A stretch of 6,169 nucleotides of DNA from Deltaproteobacteria bacterium (GCA_016874895.1 VGSX01000221.1:1-6169); one strand, 5' to 3'; positions 1 to 5,699 are shown, counted from the stretch's first letter. A program made the numbers and translations. The notes: generated from the sequence alone by a model not told the origin.

Positions 1-1035
1 AAGACTTACGCCTCGGTAGGCGCGATGATTATTAGCGCGCAACGCAACAAGCGGCCGGTGTTATGGGCCGTTATTCGCGATACCCATACTAACATAAAGA
101 GATCCACAGTTCGTTCCATTAATAAAATCTTCAGAAAGACCCCTTCCCTGGCTTCCTGGCGGGACGATTACCGGCAACTCACCATTCATTGCAACCCCAA
201 GGTGGAAGTGGACCTGTTCGGGATAGACGATCCCGGGGCGCTGAACCGGCTGCAAGGGACGGAGTACGACGGCATCTGGCTGGAGGAGCCCGCGGCGATG
301 CTGGAGCGGGCCAACAGCGGCCTTTCCGAAGAAGTGTTCAACGACGCCCTGCTGCGCTGCGTCCGGGCCCAGGCGGAGTTTTCCCGGCTCCAGGTGAGCA
401 TGAATCCGGCGGACGAGGAGCACTGGACCTTTCCCCGGTTGGTGGAGGCCCCGGACGTGGACCCGGAAAACCCCCTCATCACCAAAAAAGTCTTTTGGAT
501 CCAGCCGGGCGAGAACATCCACCTGAAGGAGACGGCCCGGCAGGCGGCCCGGTCGGCCTACAAGAACGACCCTGCGGCCTACGAGCGCTACGTCCTGGGG
601 AAATTCGCCGCGGTATACCGGGGGGAGCGGGTGACCCCGGAATACAACCAGGAATGGCACCGGTCCCCGGATCCCATCATCCCGGCCCCCGGCTTGGTGG
701 GCTTCCGGTTCTGGGACGGCTGGCACAACCCGGCCTGCCTCATCGGGCAACGGACCAAGCTGGGCCGCCTCATCCATATCGACACCCTGTTTTTGCCCGG
801 AGCCGACATCGGCTCTCTCATCGACAACCTGGTTCTGCCGTTGATGGAGTCGCCCCGGTGGAAGGACAAGTGCTTCGAATGGCGGGACATCGGCGACCGC
901 ACCATGCTCATCCCGGACCAGAGCCGGAAACAGCACTCCGCGGCCAAGGTGATCGAGGAGAAGCTGGGCGGGCTGTTTGCCCCCTGCCGTGCTCCCGCGC
1001 CATTTTGGAAAAATGATGTCTTAGGATCAGTTTGA
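1..1035 (+). pseudogene. Phage terminase large subunit (ATPase plus start of nuclease domain), broken at the 3' end
   Basis: This is the DNA-packaging motor subunit of a tailed phage: its ATPase drives DNA into the procapsid and its RNase H-like nuclease cuts the concatemer. Read in frame from base 1, the first codons give K-T-Y-A-S-V-G-A-M, which fits the last Lys-Thr of a Walker A motif, so the gene starts upstream of the window. A Walker B-like segment (YDGIWLEEPA) lies at about 265-294, and a later part (GFRFWDGWHNPA, about 700-735) resembles the first acidic motif of the nuclease domain. The segment around 880-975 (RDIGDRTMLIPDQS, then KVIEEKLGGLFAP) also fits the terminase C-terminal half. 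Terminase-like sequence ends at about 983. The remaining codons to the stop at 1033-1035 are the reverse complement of an IS4 transposase start, so the C-terminal part of the nuclease is lost. It is very GC-rich compared with the genes at the right. Family assignment is fairly sure; loss of function is inferred from the missing end. Confidence 0.85.
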
Positions 1036-1069
1036 GCATCTGATGAAAGATTGTGTTACAATGAGCAAT
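984..1069 (-). pseudogene. IS4-family (DUF4372) transposase, N-terminal fragment
   Basis: On the minus strand the reading is I-A-H-C-N-T-I-F-H-Q-M-L-K-L-I, then RHHFSKMAREHG. It matches residue for residue the start of the transposase at 3035 (M-A-H-Y-N-T-I-F-H-Q-M-L-K-L-I, then RHHFAKLEAEHG). The start codon is changed to ATT, and coding similarity ends after about 28 residues at the terminase junction. This is the N-terminal domain of IS4-type transposases of the DUF4372 kind. No function remains. Confidence 0.8.
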
Positions 1070-1122
1070 GGTCCGGAATGTCCTGTTTGCTTGATAAGTT
1101 ATGGCTAACCTAATCCATATTC

Positions 1123-1145
1123 CCCGGAGTTTTCGGGCCTTTCTT
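1123..1145 (+). terminator. Terminator-like hairpin in IS4 copy 1 leader
   Basis: CCCG (1123-1126) can pair with CGGG (1134-1137) around a 7-base loop, followed by CC and a T-rich tail. The same structure recurs at 3094-3115. The stem is short, so termination strength is uncertain. Its orientation would stop + strand transcripts, that is, those running antisense to the transposase gene. Confidence 0.3.
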
Positions 1146-1168
1146 GATCACTTAGCCGAACAAAACTG

Positions 1169-1177
1169 ATTTCACAA
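1169..1177. repeat. Left 9-bp target duplication of the IS4 element
   Basis: ATTTCACAA lies directly outside the terminal inverted repeat that starts at 1178, and the same nine bases lie directly outside the other terminal repeat (3139-3147). Nine base pairs is within the range made by IS4-family elements. The same nonamer also directly abuts the outer end (1168) of IS4 copy 1, so it separates two adjacent IS4 ends. Confidence 0.85.
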
Positions 1178-1194
1178 CATTTCTGTCCGGCTAG
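1178..1194 (+). repeat. Terminal inverted repeat, transposase 3' side of the IS4 element
   Basis: CATTTCTGTCCGGCTAG matches the reverse complement of 3122-3138 (CAGTGCTGTCCGGTTAA) at 13 of 17 positions. It matches the reverse complement of 1436-1452 at 15 of 17. The transposase stop codon (minus-strand TAG, 1191-1193) lies inside it. Confidence 0.8.
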
Positions 1195-1232
1195 GCCAGT
1201 GCGAGGCATAACTGGTTATTAACATTCATATT
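1191..1232 (-). pseudogene. IS4 transposase, extreme C-terminus (split off by insertion)
   Basis: Joined to the part ending at about 2653, the minus strand reads on through the duplicated TCATATT as D-N-M-N-V-N-N-Q-L-C-L-A-L-A and stop. The third IS4 copy at 1251-1439 ends DNMNANNQLCLVWA and stop. The match shows that the 42 bases here are the missing tail of the transposase that starts at 3035, separated from it by about 1.4 kb of inserted DNA. Confidence 0.8.
1226..1232. repeat. Left target duplication of the nested IS5/IS1182-like element
   Basis: TCATATT at 1226-1232 recurs at 2653-2659. The IS4 transposase sequence runs up to it from the left and continues from the second copy on the right, as expected for a target duplication. 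The exact length (5-7 bp) is ambiguous, because the element's own first and last bases may form part of the match. Confidence 0.65.
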
Positions 1233-1250
1233 GAGACCGTTCTAAAAGGG

Positions 1251-1452
1251 TTAATCGTCTATCTTTTGATCTGTTACACCAAGTTCCTCTGTAACTTGAG
1301 CGTTACTTTACAGAACTTGATGCGTATCTTGCAGCTTAACCTGTTTCGCACCTGCTCCGTGCAGGAACTCGTTGAACCGCCTGGCCCCGTGTCAGATAAT
1401 ATGAACGCTAACAACCAGTTATGCCTCGTTTGGGCTTAACCGGACAGAAATG
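1251..1452 (+). pseudogene. IS4-family transposase C-terminal fragment with 3' terminal repeat, inverted copy
   Basis: The + strand frame 1251-1439 gives LIVYLLICYTKFLCNLSV, then RILQLNLFRTCS, then EPPGPVSDNM and a stop at 1437-1439. The minus-strand IS4 copy reads LIVYLLLCYTKFLCNLNV, RILQLNLFRTCS and EPPGPVPDNM. The stop codon overlaps the terminal repeat TTAACCGGACAGAAATG (1436-1452). Everything upstream of this C-terminal part is missing, and no 9-bp duplication is seen on its two sides. This is a truncated remnant, about 84% identical (46 of 55) to 1178-1232 in the shared end region. It must have entered after, or recombined with, the IS5/IS1182-like element. Confidence 0.8.
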
Positions 1453-1533
1453 CTGGTCGATATTAAAAAAACTTTCACCTCGATTTTTAAAGGTTTGGTG
1501 GTTGTACCCCGTGTTTGGTGTTCCGGTTCCAGG

Positions 1534-2541
1534 TTAAGCGGCATTAGCCCAAGAGAAGGCCGGATTTCGCAACTTTAAGAGGGTGACCCAGCGTTTGAGG
1601 TTGACCACCAGGGCCACCATAAGCGTTTGGATGCTGACCTTGACCAGACCCCAGTAGCGGGCCCGGCGCAGCCCGTGAAACTGTTTGCACTCCGCGAACT
1701 TTCTTTCGATTTTGGGGCGCTCTTGCCAGGACTTCCGGGGTCGTCCCGGTCGAGTAGCCGGGGGTGCAAACCGGGGACAAAGCCTACGACATCAAAGCCA
1801 ATCGCTCCCACCTGGCGGCCCTGGGCGTGGCCTCCGGTCAGTTCCTGGGCCTGGGGCTGCGCTAACGTTGGCAAAATCACGCCGTCGGGCACGTTGCCCG
1901 GAGTGGTCAGGATTTCGACGATAAACTCGGAGTCCGCGTCCTGAACCACGTGGCTTTTGTAGCCGTAAAACCCCTTTTTGGGGGTCTTCCGGCCGAAGCG
2001 GGCATCCGGGTCGGGAGAGTTACGGTCCACGTAGTGGTCGTCATCGTTGCCGTCTTGGTGTTCTTTTTCAGGCGGAACAGGTCCACCTTGGCGGTCATGT
2101 GGGTGGCGTCGATGATGTGCAGCCGGTCCGACACCAAACCCTGGGCGCGGGCCAGCTCCACCACTTGGTTGAAGAGCTTTTTATATTAAAACCCTCGGGA
2201 CCCAAACGCAGCCGGAAGCGGCAGAGGGTGGTGTGATCGGGAGGCAATTCCTCGGCGCTCAGGCCCAGGAACCACTTGAATATCATGTTCCAGGTGGTTT
2301 GCTCTTCCAACTGCCGGTCGGAGAGGTCGTAGAGAAACTGGAGGAACAACATCCTGAACAGGAGCACCGGGTCCCAGGGGTCCCGGCCCCAGTCCACGTA
2401 AAAGTCTTTCAGGGCCGGTTTGACAAAAGCAAAATCCACGGCCCGGGAAAGATTAAGGAGAAAATGGGGCCGCTGCCTGAGCAGGTGGTCATAGATGAAG
2501 TTGCCCAAGAAGGAGCCGTTGGCGCTGCCGGTCTTGCTCAT
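1534..2541 (-). pseudogene. IS5/IS1182-like transposase, frameshifted and carrying a 69-bp inversion
   Basis: This is a DDE transposase of the DUF772 plus DDE_Tnp_1 kind, about 335 codons if repaired. It starts at the ATG at 2541 (MSKTGSANGSFLGNF); the N-terminal region includes FYVDWGRDPWDPVLLFRML and LPPDHTTLCRFR. After GPEGFN the frame shifts near 2178-2190 to KLFNQVVELARAQGLV and HIIDATHMTAKVDLF, which holds the first Asp. It shifts again at an A-run near 2063-2069 to DDDHYVDRNSPDPDARFG, then KGFYGYKSHVV and LTTPGNVPDGVILPTL. A 69-bp inverted block follows (1770-1838). A third shift near 1728-1738 leads to RPKIERKFAECKQFHGLRRA, with the catalytic Glu, and the end NPAFSWANAA and stop. With three shifts and the second Asp motif inverted, it cannot make an active enzyme. 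Confidence 0.85.
1770..1838 (+). other. Inverted 69-bp block inside the IS5/IS1182-like transposase
   Basis: Read on the + strand, 1770-1838 encodes TGDKAYDIKANRSHLAALGV followed by ASG. This is the expected DDE segment with the second catalytic Asp (the DKAYD motif), yet the gene around it is on the minus strand. Turning the block round gives a continuous minus-strand frame: QAQEL, the 23 codons of the block, then LHPRLLDRDD, with no frame change. The ends are the inverted pentamers ACCGG (1770-1774) and CCGGT (1834-1838). In its present orientation the minus strand reads a meaningless GGHAQGRQVGAIG and so on. This is a clean in-frame micro-inversion. Confidence 0.8.
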
Positions 2542-2652
2542 GAGGCCTCCAGGGAAAATATTATTTCCCTGATATTACAACAGGTTGAGCAATTTCGCGA
2601 GGGAATTATCACCTTGCTTTAAACAATTTTTACGATGTGTTTCGCAACAGGC

Positions 2653-2659
2653 TCATATT
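2653..2659. repeat. Right target duplication of the nested IS5/IS1182-like element
   Basis: TCATATT repeats 1226-1232. To its right the IS4 transposase frame resumes (EPPGPVPDN on the minus strand). Confidence 0.65.
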
Positions 2660-3035
2660 ATCCGGCACTGGGCCAGGCGGTTCAAAGAGTTCCTGCAAGG
2701 AGCAGGTGCGAAACAAATTGAGCTGCAAGATACGCATAAAGTGTTGTAAAGCAACATTCAAGTTACAGAGAAACTTGGTGTAACAGAGCAAAAGATAGAC
2801 GATGAGGGCCGCATAGATTTGGCTCAGCACCGCGTTCTCGGAGTTGCCGATGAAGGCCTTGATCTTCAGATTCTGCCCGGGCAGTAAGTTGCATTGAAAG
2901 CAGATGTACCAACTGGCTCCATCGGCTAAAAGATCGTGCCTTCCGGCCGGTCCCGTGCTCGGCTTCCAGCTTGGCAAAATGATGTCTGGGAATCAGTTTG
3001 AGCATCTGATGAAATATTGTGTTATAATGGGCCAT
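2653..3035 (-). pseudogene. IS4-family (DUF4372) transposase with central deletion
   Basis: The minus strand starts at ATG 3035 with MAHYNTIFHQMLKLIPRHHF and continues to about residue 53 (FSRWSQLVHLLSMQLTAR). It then jumps to what is normally the C-terminal part, QNLKIKAFIGNSENAV, then SQIYAALIVYLLLCYTKFLC, RILQLNLFRTCS and EPPGPVPDN, in a shifted frame. The join lies at about 2873-2884, on the 12-bp perfect palindrome CTGCCCGGGCAG. Most of the DDE catalytic core, normally a few hundred residues, is gone. The last codons lie at 1191-1232, cut off by the nested element. In full-length relatives this protein catalyses cut-and-paste transposition; here it can only be a relic. Confidence 0.85.
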
Positions 3036-3093
3036 GGTCTTGAATGTCCTGTCTTTGATAAGTTACGGCTAACCTAACCCATGCTACAGATTA

Positions 3094-3115
3094 CCCGGAG
3101 TTTCGGGCCTTTTTT
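3094..3115 (+). terminator. Terminator-like hairpin in the IS4 leader
   Basis: CCCG (3094-3097) pairs with CGGG (3104-3107), followed by CC and six T (3110-3115). A fifth G-U pair is possible. The same hairpin occurs in IS4 copy 1 (1123-1145), so it is a kept feature of this IS end. It would stop + strand transcripts running out of the IS towards the flippase gene. The stem is short, so the strength is doubtful. Confidence 0.35.
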
Positions 3116-3121
3116 AATCAG

Positions 3122-3138
3122 TTAACCGGACAGCACTG
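3122..3138 (+). repeat. Terminal inverted repeat, transposase 5' side of the IS4 element
   Basis: TTAACCGGACAGCACTG is the inverted partner of 1178-1194. It differs at only two positions from 1436-1452 (TTAACCGGACAGAAATG), which is the 3'-side repeat of the third copy. Confidence 0.8.
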
Positions 3139-3147
3139 ATTTCACAA
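3139..3147. repeat. Right 9-bp target duplication of the IS4 element
   Basis: ATTTCACAA directly follows the terminal repeat and is identical to 1169-1177. The sequence to its right is no longer IS-like. Confidence 0.85.
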
Positions 3148-3168
3148 TTTAATTGACATTACTGGAAT

Positions 3169-3176
3169 GGAAAGAG
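3169..3176 (+). promoter_or_regulatory. Ribosome binding site of the flippase gene
   Basis: GGAAAGAG lies four bases before GTG 3181 and supports that start. No ATG with a better site occurs near it. Confidence 0.5.
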
Positions 3177-3180
3177 TTTC

Positions 3181-4635
3181 GTGATTAAAGAGAATCCCAA
3201 GGTAACTATATTAGTTGCAAACATTACCTATGTTATAGGTCTGGCATGCCAATTAGGTTTAAATTTCCTGATATTTAAGCAGCTTCCGTTGGATGAAATA
3301 GGCAGTTACAATTTAATCATGTCCCTGGCGCTATTTGCCGGATTTGTCATGGATCTGGGTATCAGCCAGACCTTGATCCGGGGGTTCAGCCAAAATACGC
3401 TGGGCTTTTCCCAGGCGGTATGGGGGGCATTGGCTTTACGGATCCCCCTAGTGGTCTTGGGCCTGGGAGCTCTGGTCATATGGCTATATTTAAAATCCTC
3501 ATTGGGCCACTTCCATTCGGCCTTACTGGGACTGGCCATACTAGCCCAGACTTTGCTGGGATTTCGGGCCATTCCCACTGCCTGGCTGCGGGCCCATGAC
3601 CGGCAGAATTGTGCCAATATTATTAATCTGTTACCACCCTTTTGCTATTTTTGCCTTGCTTTTTTATTGTTTTATTTCCACCAGTTTAATCTTCTGCTTT
3701 TTTTTTCAGGAATCCTGATGGTGGAAATCGCGGTCACAGCCATGGCCTTTTTAGCCACGGGCCAAGTTCGCCTGCCGGGGAGCCCCAAGGAAAGTTTCAG
3801 TCCATCCCATATCAAAACCGCGGTGGGGTCGCTGTGGAAACCCAGTTTGATCTTTAGTGTCGTTACTTTTTGTGAGCTGTTACAGAGCCGGCTTGATTGT
3901 ATATTAGTTTATTATTTTCGATCCGGGACCGAACTGGCCTATTATTCTTTAGCCACAAAAATCTTTGAAGTCTTTGAATACACCATTTGCCTGCCCCTGC
4001 AAACTTCTTTGCCATGGTTGTGTAAAATGGCCTTTGCAGGTGAGCAAAATCCCACGGTGACTTTCTGGCTCAAAATCTTTTCCTTCCTCGGCATAGTCCT
4101 GGCGGTGGCCGCCGCCTTATATCTGCCGGCTTTCCTGACGGTATTCTGGGGGGACAAATTCGCGAATACTGATAACTTGATTTTCTTGATAATGTGCGGA
4201 GCTTGTTTAAACCCGGTATATTCTATGATATCTTTATTATTAGTCACTGAGGGCAAAGAAAGGTTTTTATTGATAGCCAGCATAGTCCCGGTCTCGGCCC
4301 AACTGGCAATAAACCTGGTTCTCATCCCCCCTTTCGGAGGGTTGGGCGCTGCTTTAGGTATGCTGGTATTCTTTTCCATGACGTTTCTAATTTTAACAAA
4401 TATCGCCTTTAAAACGCGCCTAATCGAAACCTTAGCGCTGCTGAGAATTATCCTGCTATTGGTTGTAATATTTTCAGTACTGATTATCTCAAGACAATTT
4501 TTCGCGCCGTCATCGTTAACCAATATAATAGTACTATCATTTATTATATTAGTCGGCTTGGTGGTTCTCATAAACCGGTCAGATTGGCGGCTGATGCTGG
4601 ACCTGCTGCGGAATGCATCAAAAATCAGTCCATAA
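3181..4635 (+). CDS. Polysaccharide flippase / O-antigen-type exporter (Wzx-like, MOP superfamily)
   Basis: The product is a 484-residue integral membrane protein, starting at GTG 3181. Long hydrophobic stretches cover most of it, about 12-14 segments. Examples are VTILVANITYVIGLACQLGL near the start, a pair at about 150-185, and the last ones at about 415-470. The first 60 residues, with NFLIFKQLPLDEIGSYNLIM and then GISQTLIRGFSQ, look like the N-terminal half of polysaccharide-export flippases, which move lipid-linked sugar units from the cytoplasmic to the periplasmic face of the inner membrane. Length and topology fit the family. It is AT-richer than the phage gene to the left. Its start is only 42 bp from the IS4 end, so the native promoter may be gone or replaced. 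The methyltransferase gene follows 68 bp downstream on the same strand. The exact glycan (O antigen, capsule, exopolysaccharide or teichoic acid) cannot be told. Confidence 0.85.
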   Translation: MIKENPKVTILVANITYVIGLACQLGLNFLIFKQLPLDEIGSYNLIMSLALFAGFVMDLGISQTLIRGFSQNTLGFSQAVWGALALRIPLVVLGLGALVIWLYLKSSLGHFHSALLGLAILAQTLLGFRAIPTAWLRAHDRQNCANIINLLPPFCYFCLAFLLFYFHQFNLLLFFSGILMVEIAVTAMAFLATGQVRLPGSPKESFSPSHIKTAVGSLWKPSLIFSVVTFCELLQSRLDCILVYYFRSGTELAYYSLATKIFEVFEYTICLPLQTSLPWLCKMAFAGEQNPTVTFWLKIFSFLGIVLAVAAALYLPAFLTVFWGDKFANTDNLIFLIMCGACLNPVYSMISLLLVTEGKERFLLIASIVPVSAQLAINLVLIPPFGGLGAALGMLVFFSMTFLILTNIAFKTRLIETLALLRIILLLVVIFSVLIISRQFFAPSSLTNIIVLSFIILVGLVVLINRSDWRLMLDLLRNASKISP

Positions 4636-4693
4636 CCCCGGCAGGTTTTATTATTAATGTCCATGGGAGATTGATTGATTTTTTCGGCCTTCC

Positions 4694-4698
4694 GGGAG
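4694..4698 (+). promoter_or_regulatory. Ribosome binding site that fixes the methyltransferase start
   Basis: GGGAG stands five bases before ATG 4704. The frame is open further upstream to an ATG at 4584, but that would overlap the flippase gene by 52 bases and has no comparable site. The codons between do not look like protein. Confidence 0.6.
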
Positions 4699-4703
4699 AT
4701 TTT

Positions 4704-5603
4704 ATGAAAAGGCGTATCAATATAATCTTACTGCCATTAATCGGCACCATGCTGATAATAATATTCTCTGATATTGGAATCCCTTTGGGCACTCGCGGAT
4801 GGATTGTTGTAACTAGCTTACTGTGTATTACTATTTTTATTTTATATGAGGAAGGATACTACATAGATTCTTATCAAATCATAAAAAGTGCCTGCCTGCC
4901 TTACATCAGGGCCATCATGAGAGCCACACAAGAAAAGGCAATTCAAAATACCCTGGAGCCACTCGATCCTTCTTTTGCTGCTGCGTTGAACTCGATGTAT
5001 GCTCGACAGCCCCAGATGGGAACCGACGGCTCCATGCATATTCTTGATGGAACTACCAAAATTTCCCCCGAAGAAGGGATGTGGATCTACGGGTTGTGCC
5101 GGAAGATCAAACCCCAACGGACTCTTGAGATCGGTATGGCTTATGGATTCTGCACCATGTATTTTCTGGCCGCGATTAAGGCGAATGGTATGGGCAGCCA
5201 CGTGGCCATAGACCCATACGAGATAACCCACTGGCATGGCATCGGGGTGAAGAAGGCGCAAGAGATGGGAATGGAAAGGTCTCTTCGCTTCATCCAAACC
5301 AGCAGCGTCTTCGGACTCCCTGATTTGGCCCGAGAAGGTTCCGAATTCGAGGTAATTTTCCTAGATGGCGATCATAAATTTGATGATGTCCTTTTAGACT
5401 TTACCATGGCGGATTATGTCTGCGCCAAAGGTGGATATATCATATTGCACGATATGGACCTACCGTCCATCAGGAAAGTGGTTTCCTTTATCGAAAATAA
5501 CAGATCTGACTACCAGCGATTGAATACACCCATAGCTAACATCCGGGTCTTGAAAAAGGTGGATGACGACAGACGTCAGTGGGATCATTTCTTGCACTTC
5601 TAG
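4704..5603 (+). CDS. Membrane-anchored SAM-dependent methyltransferase (Methyltransf_24-like)
   Basis: The product is 299 residues from ATG 4704. Two hydrophobic segments at about residues 5-24 (INIILLPLIGTMLIIIFSDI) and 33-48 (WIVVTSLLCITIFILY) form a likely hairpin anchor. A class I methyltransferase domain follows: motif I LEIGMAYG at about 141-148 (SAM binding), the acidic AIDPYE at about 168-173, and LDGDH at about 220-224, followed by FDDVLLDF and the later ILHDMD. The spaced D-G-D-H motif is typical of the Methyltransf_24 group, whose members act on sugars or other small molecules, often within polysaccharide or antibiotic clusters. The catalytic domain should lie on the cytoplasmic side. 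Position behind a flippase gene suggests modification of a glycan or lipid carrier, but the substrate is unknown. The membrane hairpin is not usual for this family. Start choice rests on the GGGAG site. Confidence 0.8.
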   Translation: MKRRINIILLPLIGTMLIIIFSDIGIPLGTRGWIVVTSLLCITIFILYEEGYYIDSYQIIKSACLPYIRAIMRATQEKAIQNTLEPLDPSFAAALNSMYARQPQMGTDGSMHILDGTTKISPEEGMWIYGLCRKIKPQRTLEIGMAYGFCTMYFLAAIKANGMGSHVAIDPYEITHWHGIGVKKAQEMGMERSLRFIQTSSVFGLPDLAREGSEFEVIFLDGDHKFDDVLLDFTMADYVCAKGGYIILHDMDLPSIRKVVSFIENNRSDYQRLNTPIANIRVLKKVDDDRRQWDHFLHF

Positions 5604-5690
5604 GGAACGGTGGACGCCTCATGACCAAACCCTTCCCAAAGGAATGACGCAGAACCAAACGTTTATGCCGCGGCCTAAGGTTATGGAATA

Positions 5691-5694
5691 AGGA
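5691..5694 (+). promoter_or_regulatory. Ribosome binding site of the radical SAM gene
   Basis: AGGA lies five bases before ATG 5700 within AATAAGGAACTAG and supports that start. Confidence 0.55.
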
Positions 5695-5699
5695 ACTAG

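Larger units (their letters stand above)
984..1168 (-). mobile_element. IS4-family element copy 1, 5'-end fragment
   Basis: This stretch is about 80-85% similar by eye to 2953-3138, the 5' end of the larger IS4 element, in the same orientation. It holds the outer terminal repeat TTAGCCGAACAAAACTG (1152-1168), the untranslated leader and the first 28 or so codons of the transposase on the minus strand. The left edge falls at about 984-990, where similarity stops and terminase coding sequence begins. Because the break lies inside the transposase gene and not at an IS end, the junction with the terminase arose by deletion or recombination, not by simple insertion. The rest of this copy is absent from the window. 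Confidence 0.8.
1233..2652 (-). mobile_element. IS5/IS1182-like element nested in the IS4 element
   Basis: The insert lies between the two TCATATT copies and carries a degenerate DUF772/DDE transposase on the minus strand (1534-2541). Its ends are only weakly inverted: GAGACCGTTCTAAAA at the left and, as reverse complement from 2654, GAGCCTGTTGCGAAA at the right, 10 of 15 positions matching. A third IS4 fragment (about 1251-1452) sits inside its left end. The stretches 1453-1533 and 2542-2652 appear to be the non-coding flanks of the element; no other gene is seen in them. Family placement rests on the transposase sequence. The left boundary is less sure than the right. Confidence 0.65.
1178..3138 (-). 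mobile_element. IS4-family internal-deletion derivative, interrupted by another IS
   Basis: The ends are 17-bp imperfect inverted repeats: CATTTCTGTCCGGCTAG (1178-1194) and TTAACCGGACAGCACTG (3122-3138, read on the + strand). Both are flanked by the perfect nonamer ATTTCACAA. The transposase is on the minus strand and starts at 3035. Removing the inserted element and one copy of its flanking repeat (1226-2652) leaves an element of about 534 bp. That is far shorter than a full IS4 element, because the middle of the transposase gene is deleted. The reading frame around the insertion is restored when the two halves are joined, which confirms the nested reading. The element could only have moved with transposase supplied from elsewhere. 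Confidence 0.85.

Noticed and set aside
61..936. Long open frames on the minus strand and in another + frame across the terminase gene
   Set aside because: They arise from the high GC content of the terminase coding sequence. They have a skewed Gly/Pro/Arg-rich composition, and only the terminase frame shows recognisable motifs.
1178..1452. A stand-alone miniature element with 55-bp terminal inverted repeats
   Set aside because: Both arms are explained as 3' ends of two different IS4 copies: the left arm completes the transposase that starts at 3035, and no target duplication flanks 1178-1452.
1770..1838. A site-specific invertible switch
   Set aside because: The bounding inverted repeats are only 5 bp, no recombinase gene is nearby, and the host gene is already a frameshifted relic, so a one-time micro-inversion is more likely.
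2063..2069. Programmed frameshifting at the A-run of the IS5/IS1182-like transposase
   Set aside because: Some IS elements use such slippery runs, but this gene has two other frameshifts and an inversion, so simple decay is the better explanation.
2233..2622. A 129-codon + strand frame opposite the IS5/IS1182-like transposase N-terminus
   Set aside because: It is the complement of a clear DUF772 transposase segment and has no motif of its own.
3153..3158. TTGACA as a -35 box for a flippase promoter just outside the IS end
   Set aside because: No -10 box is found 16-18 bases further on; that position falls at the start codon itself. A promoter formed by the IS end cannot be supported.
4584..4703. 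Upstream start of the methyltransferase at ATG 4584, giving 339 residues
   Set aside because: It would overlap the flippase gene by 52 bases, lacks a convincing ribosome binding site, and the extra 40 residues look unlike protein. ATG 4704 has GGGAG at a good distance.
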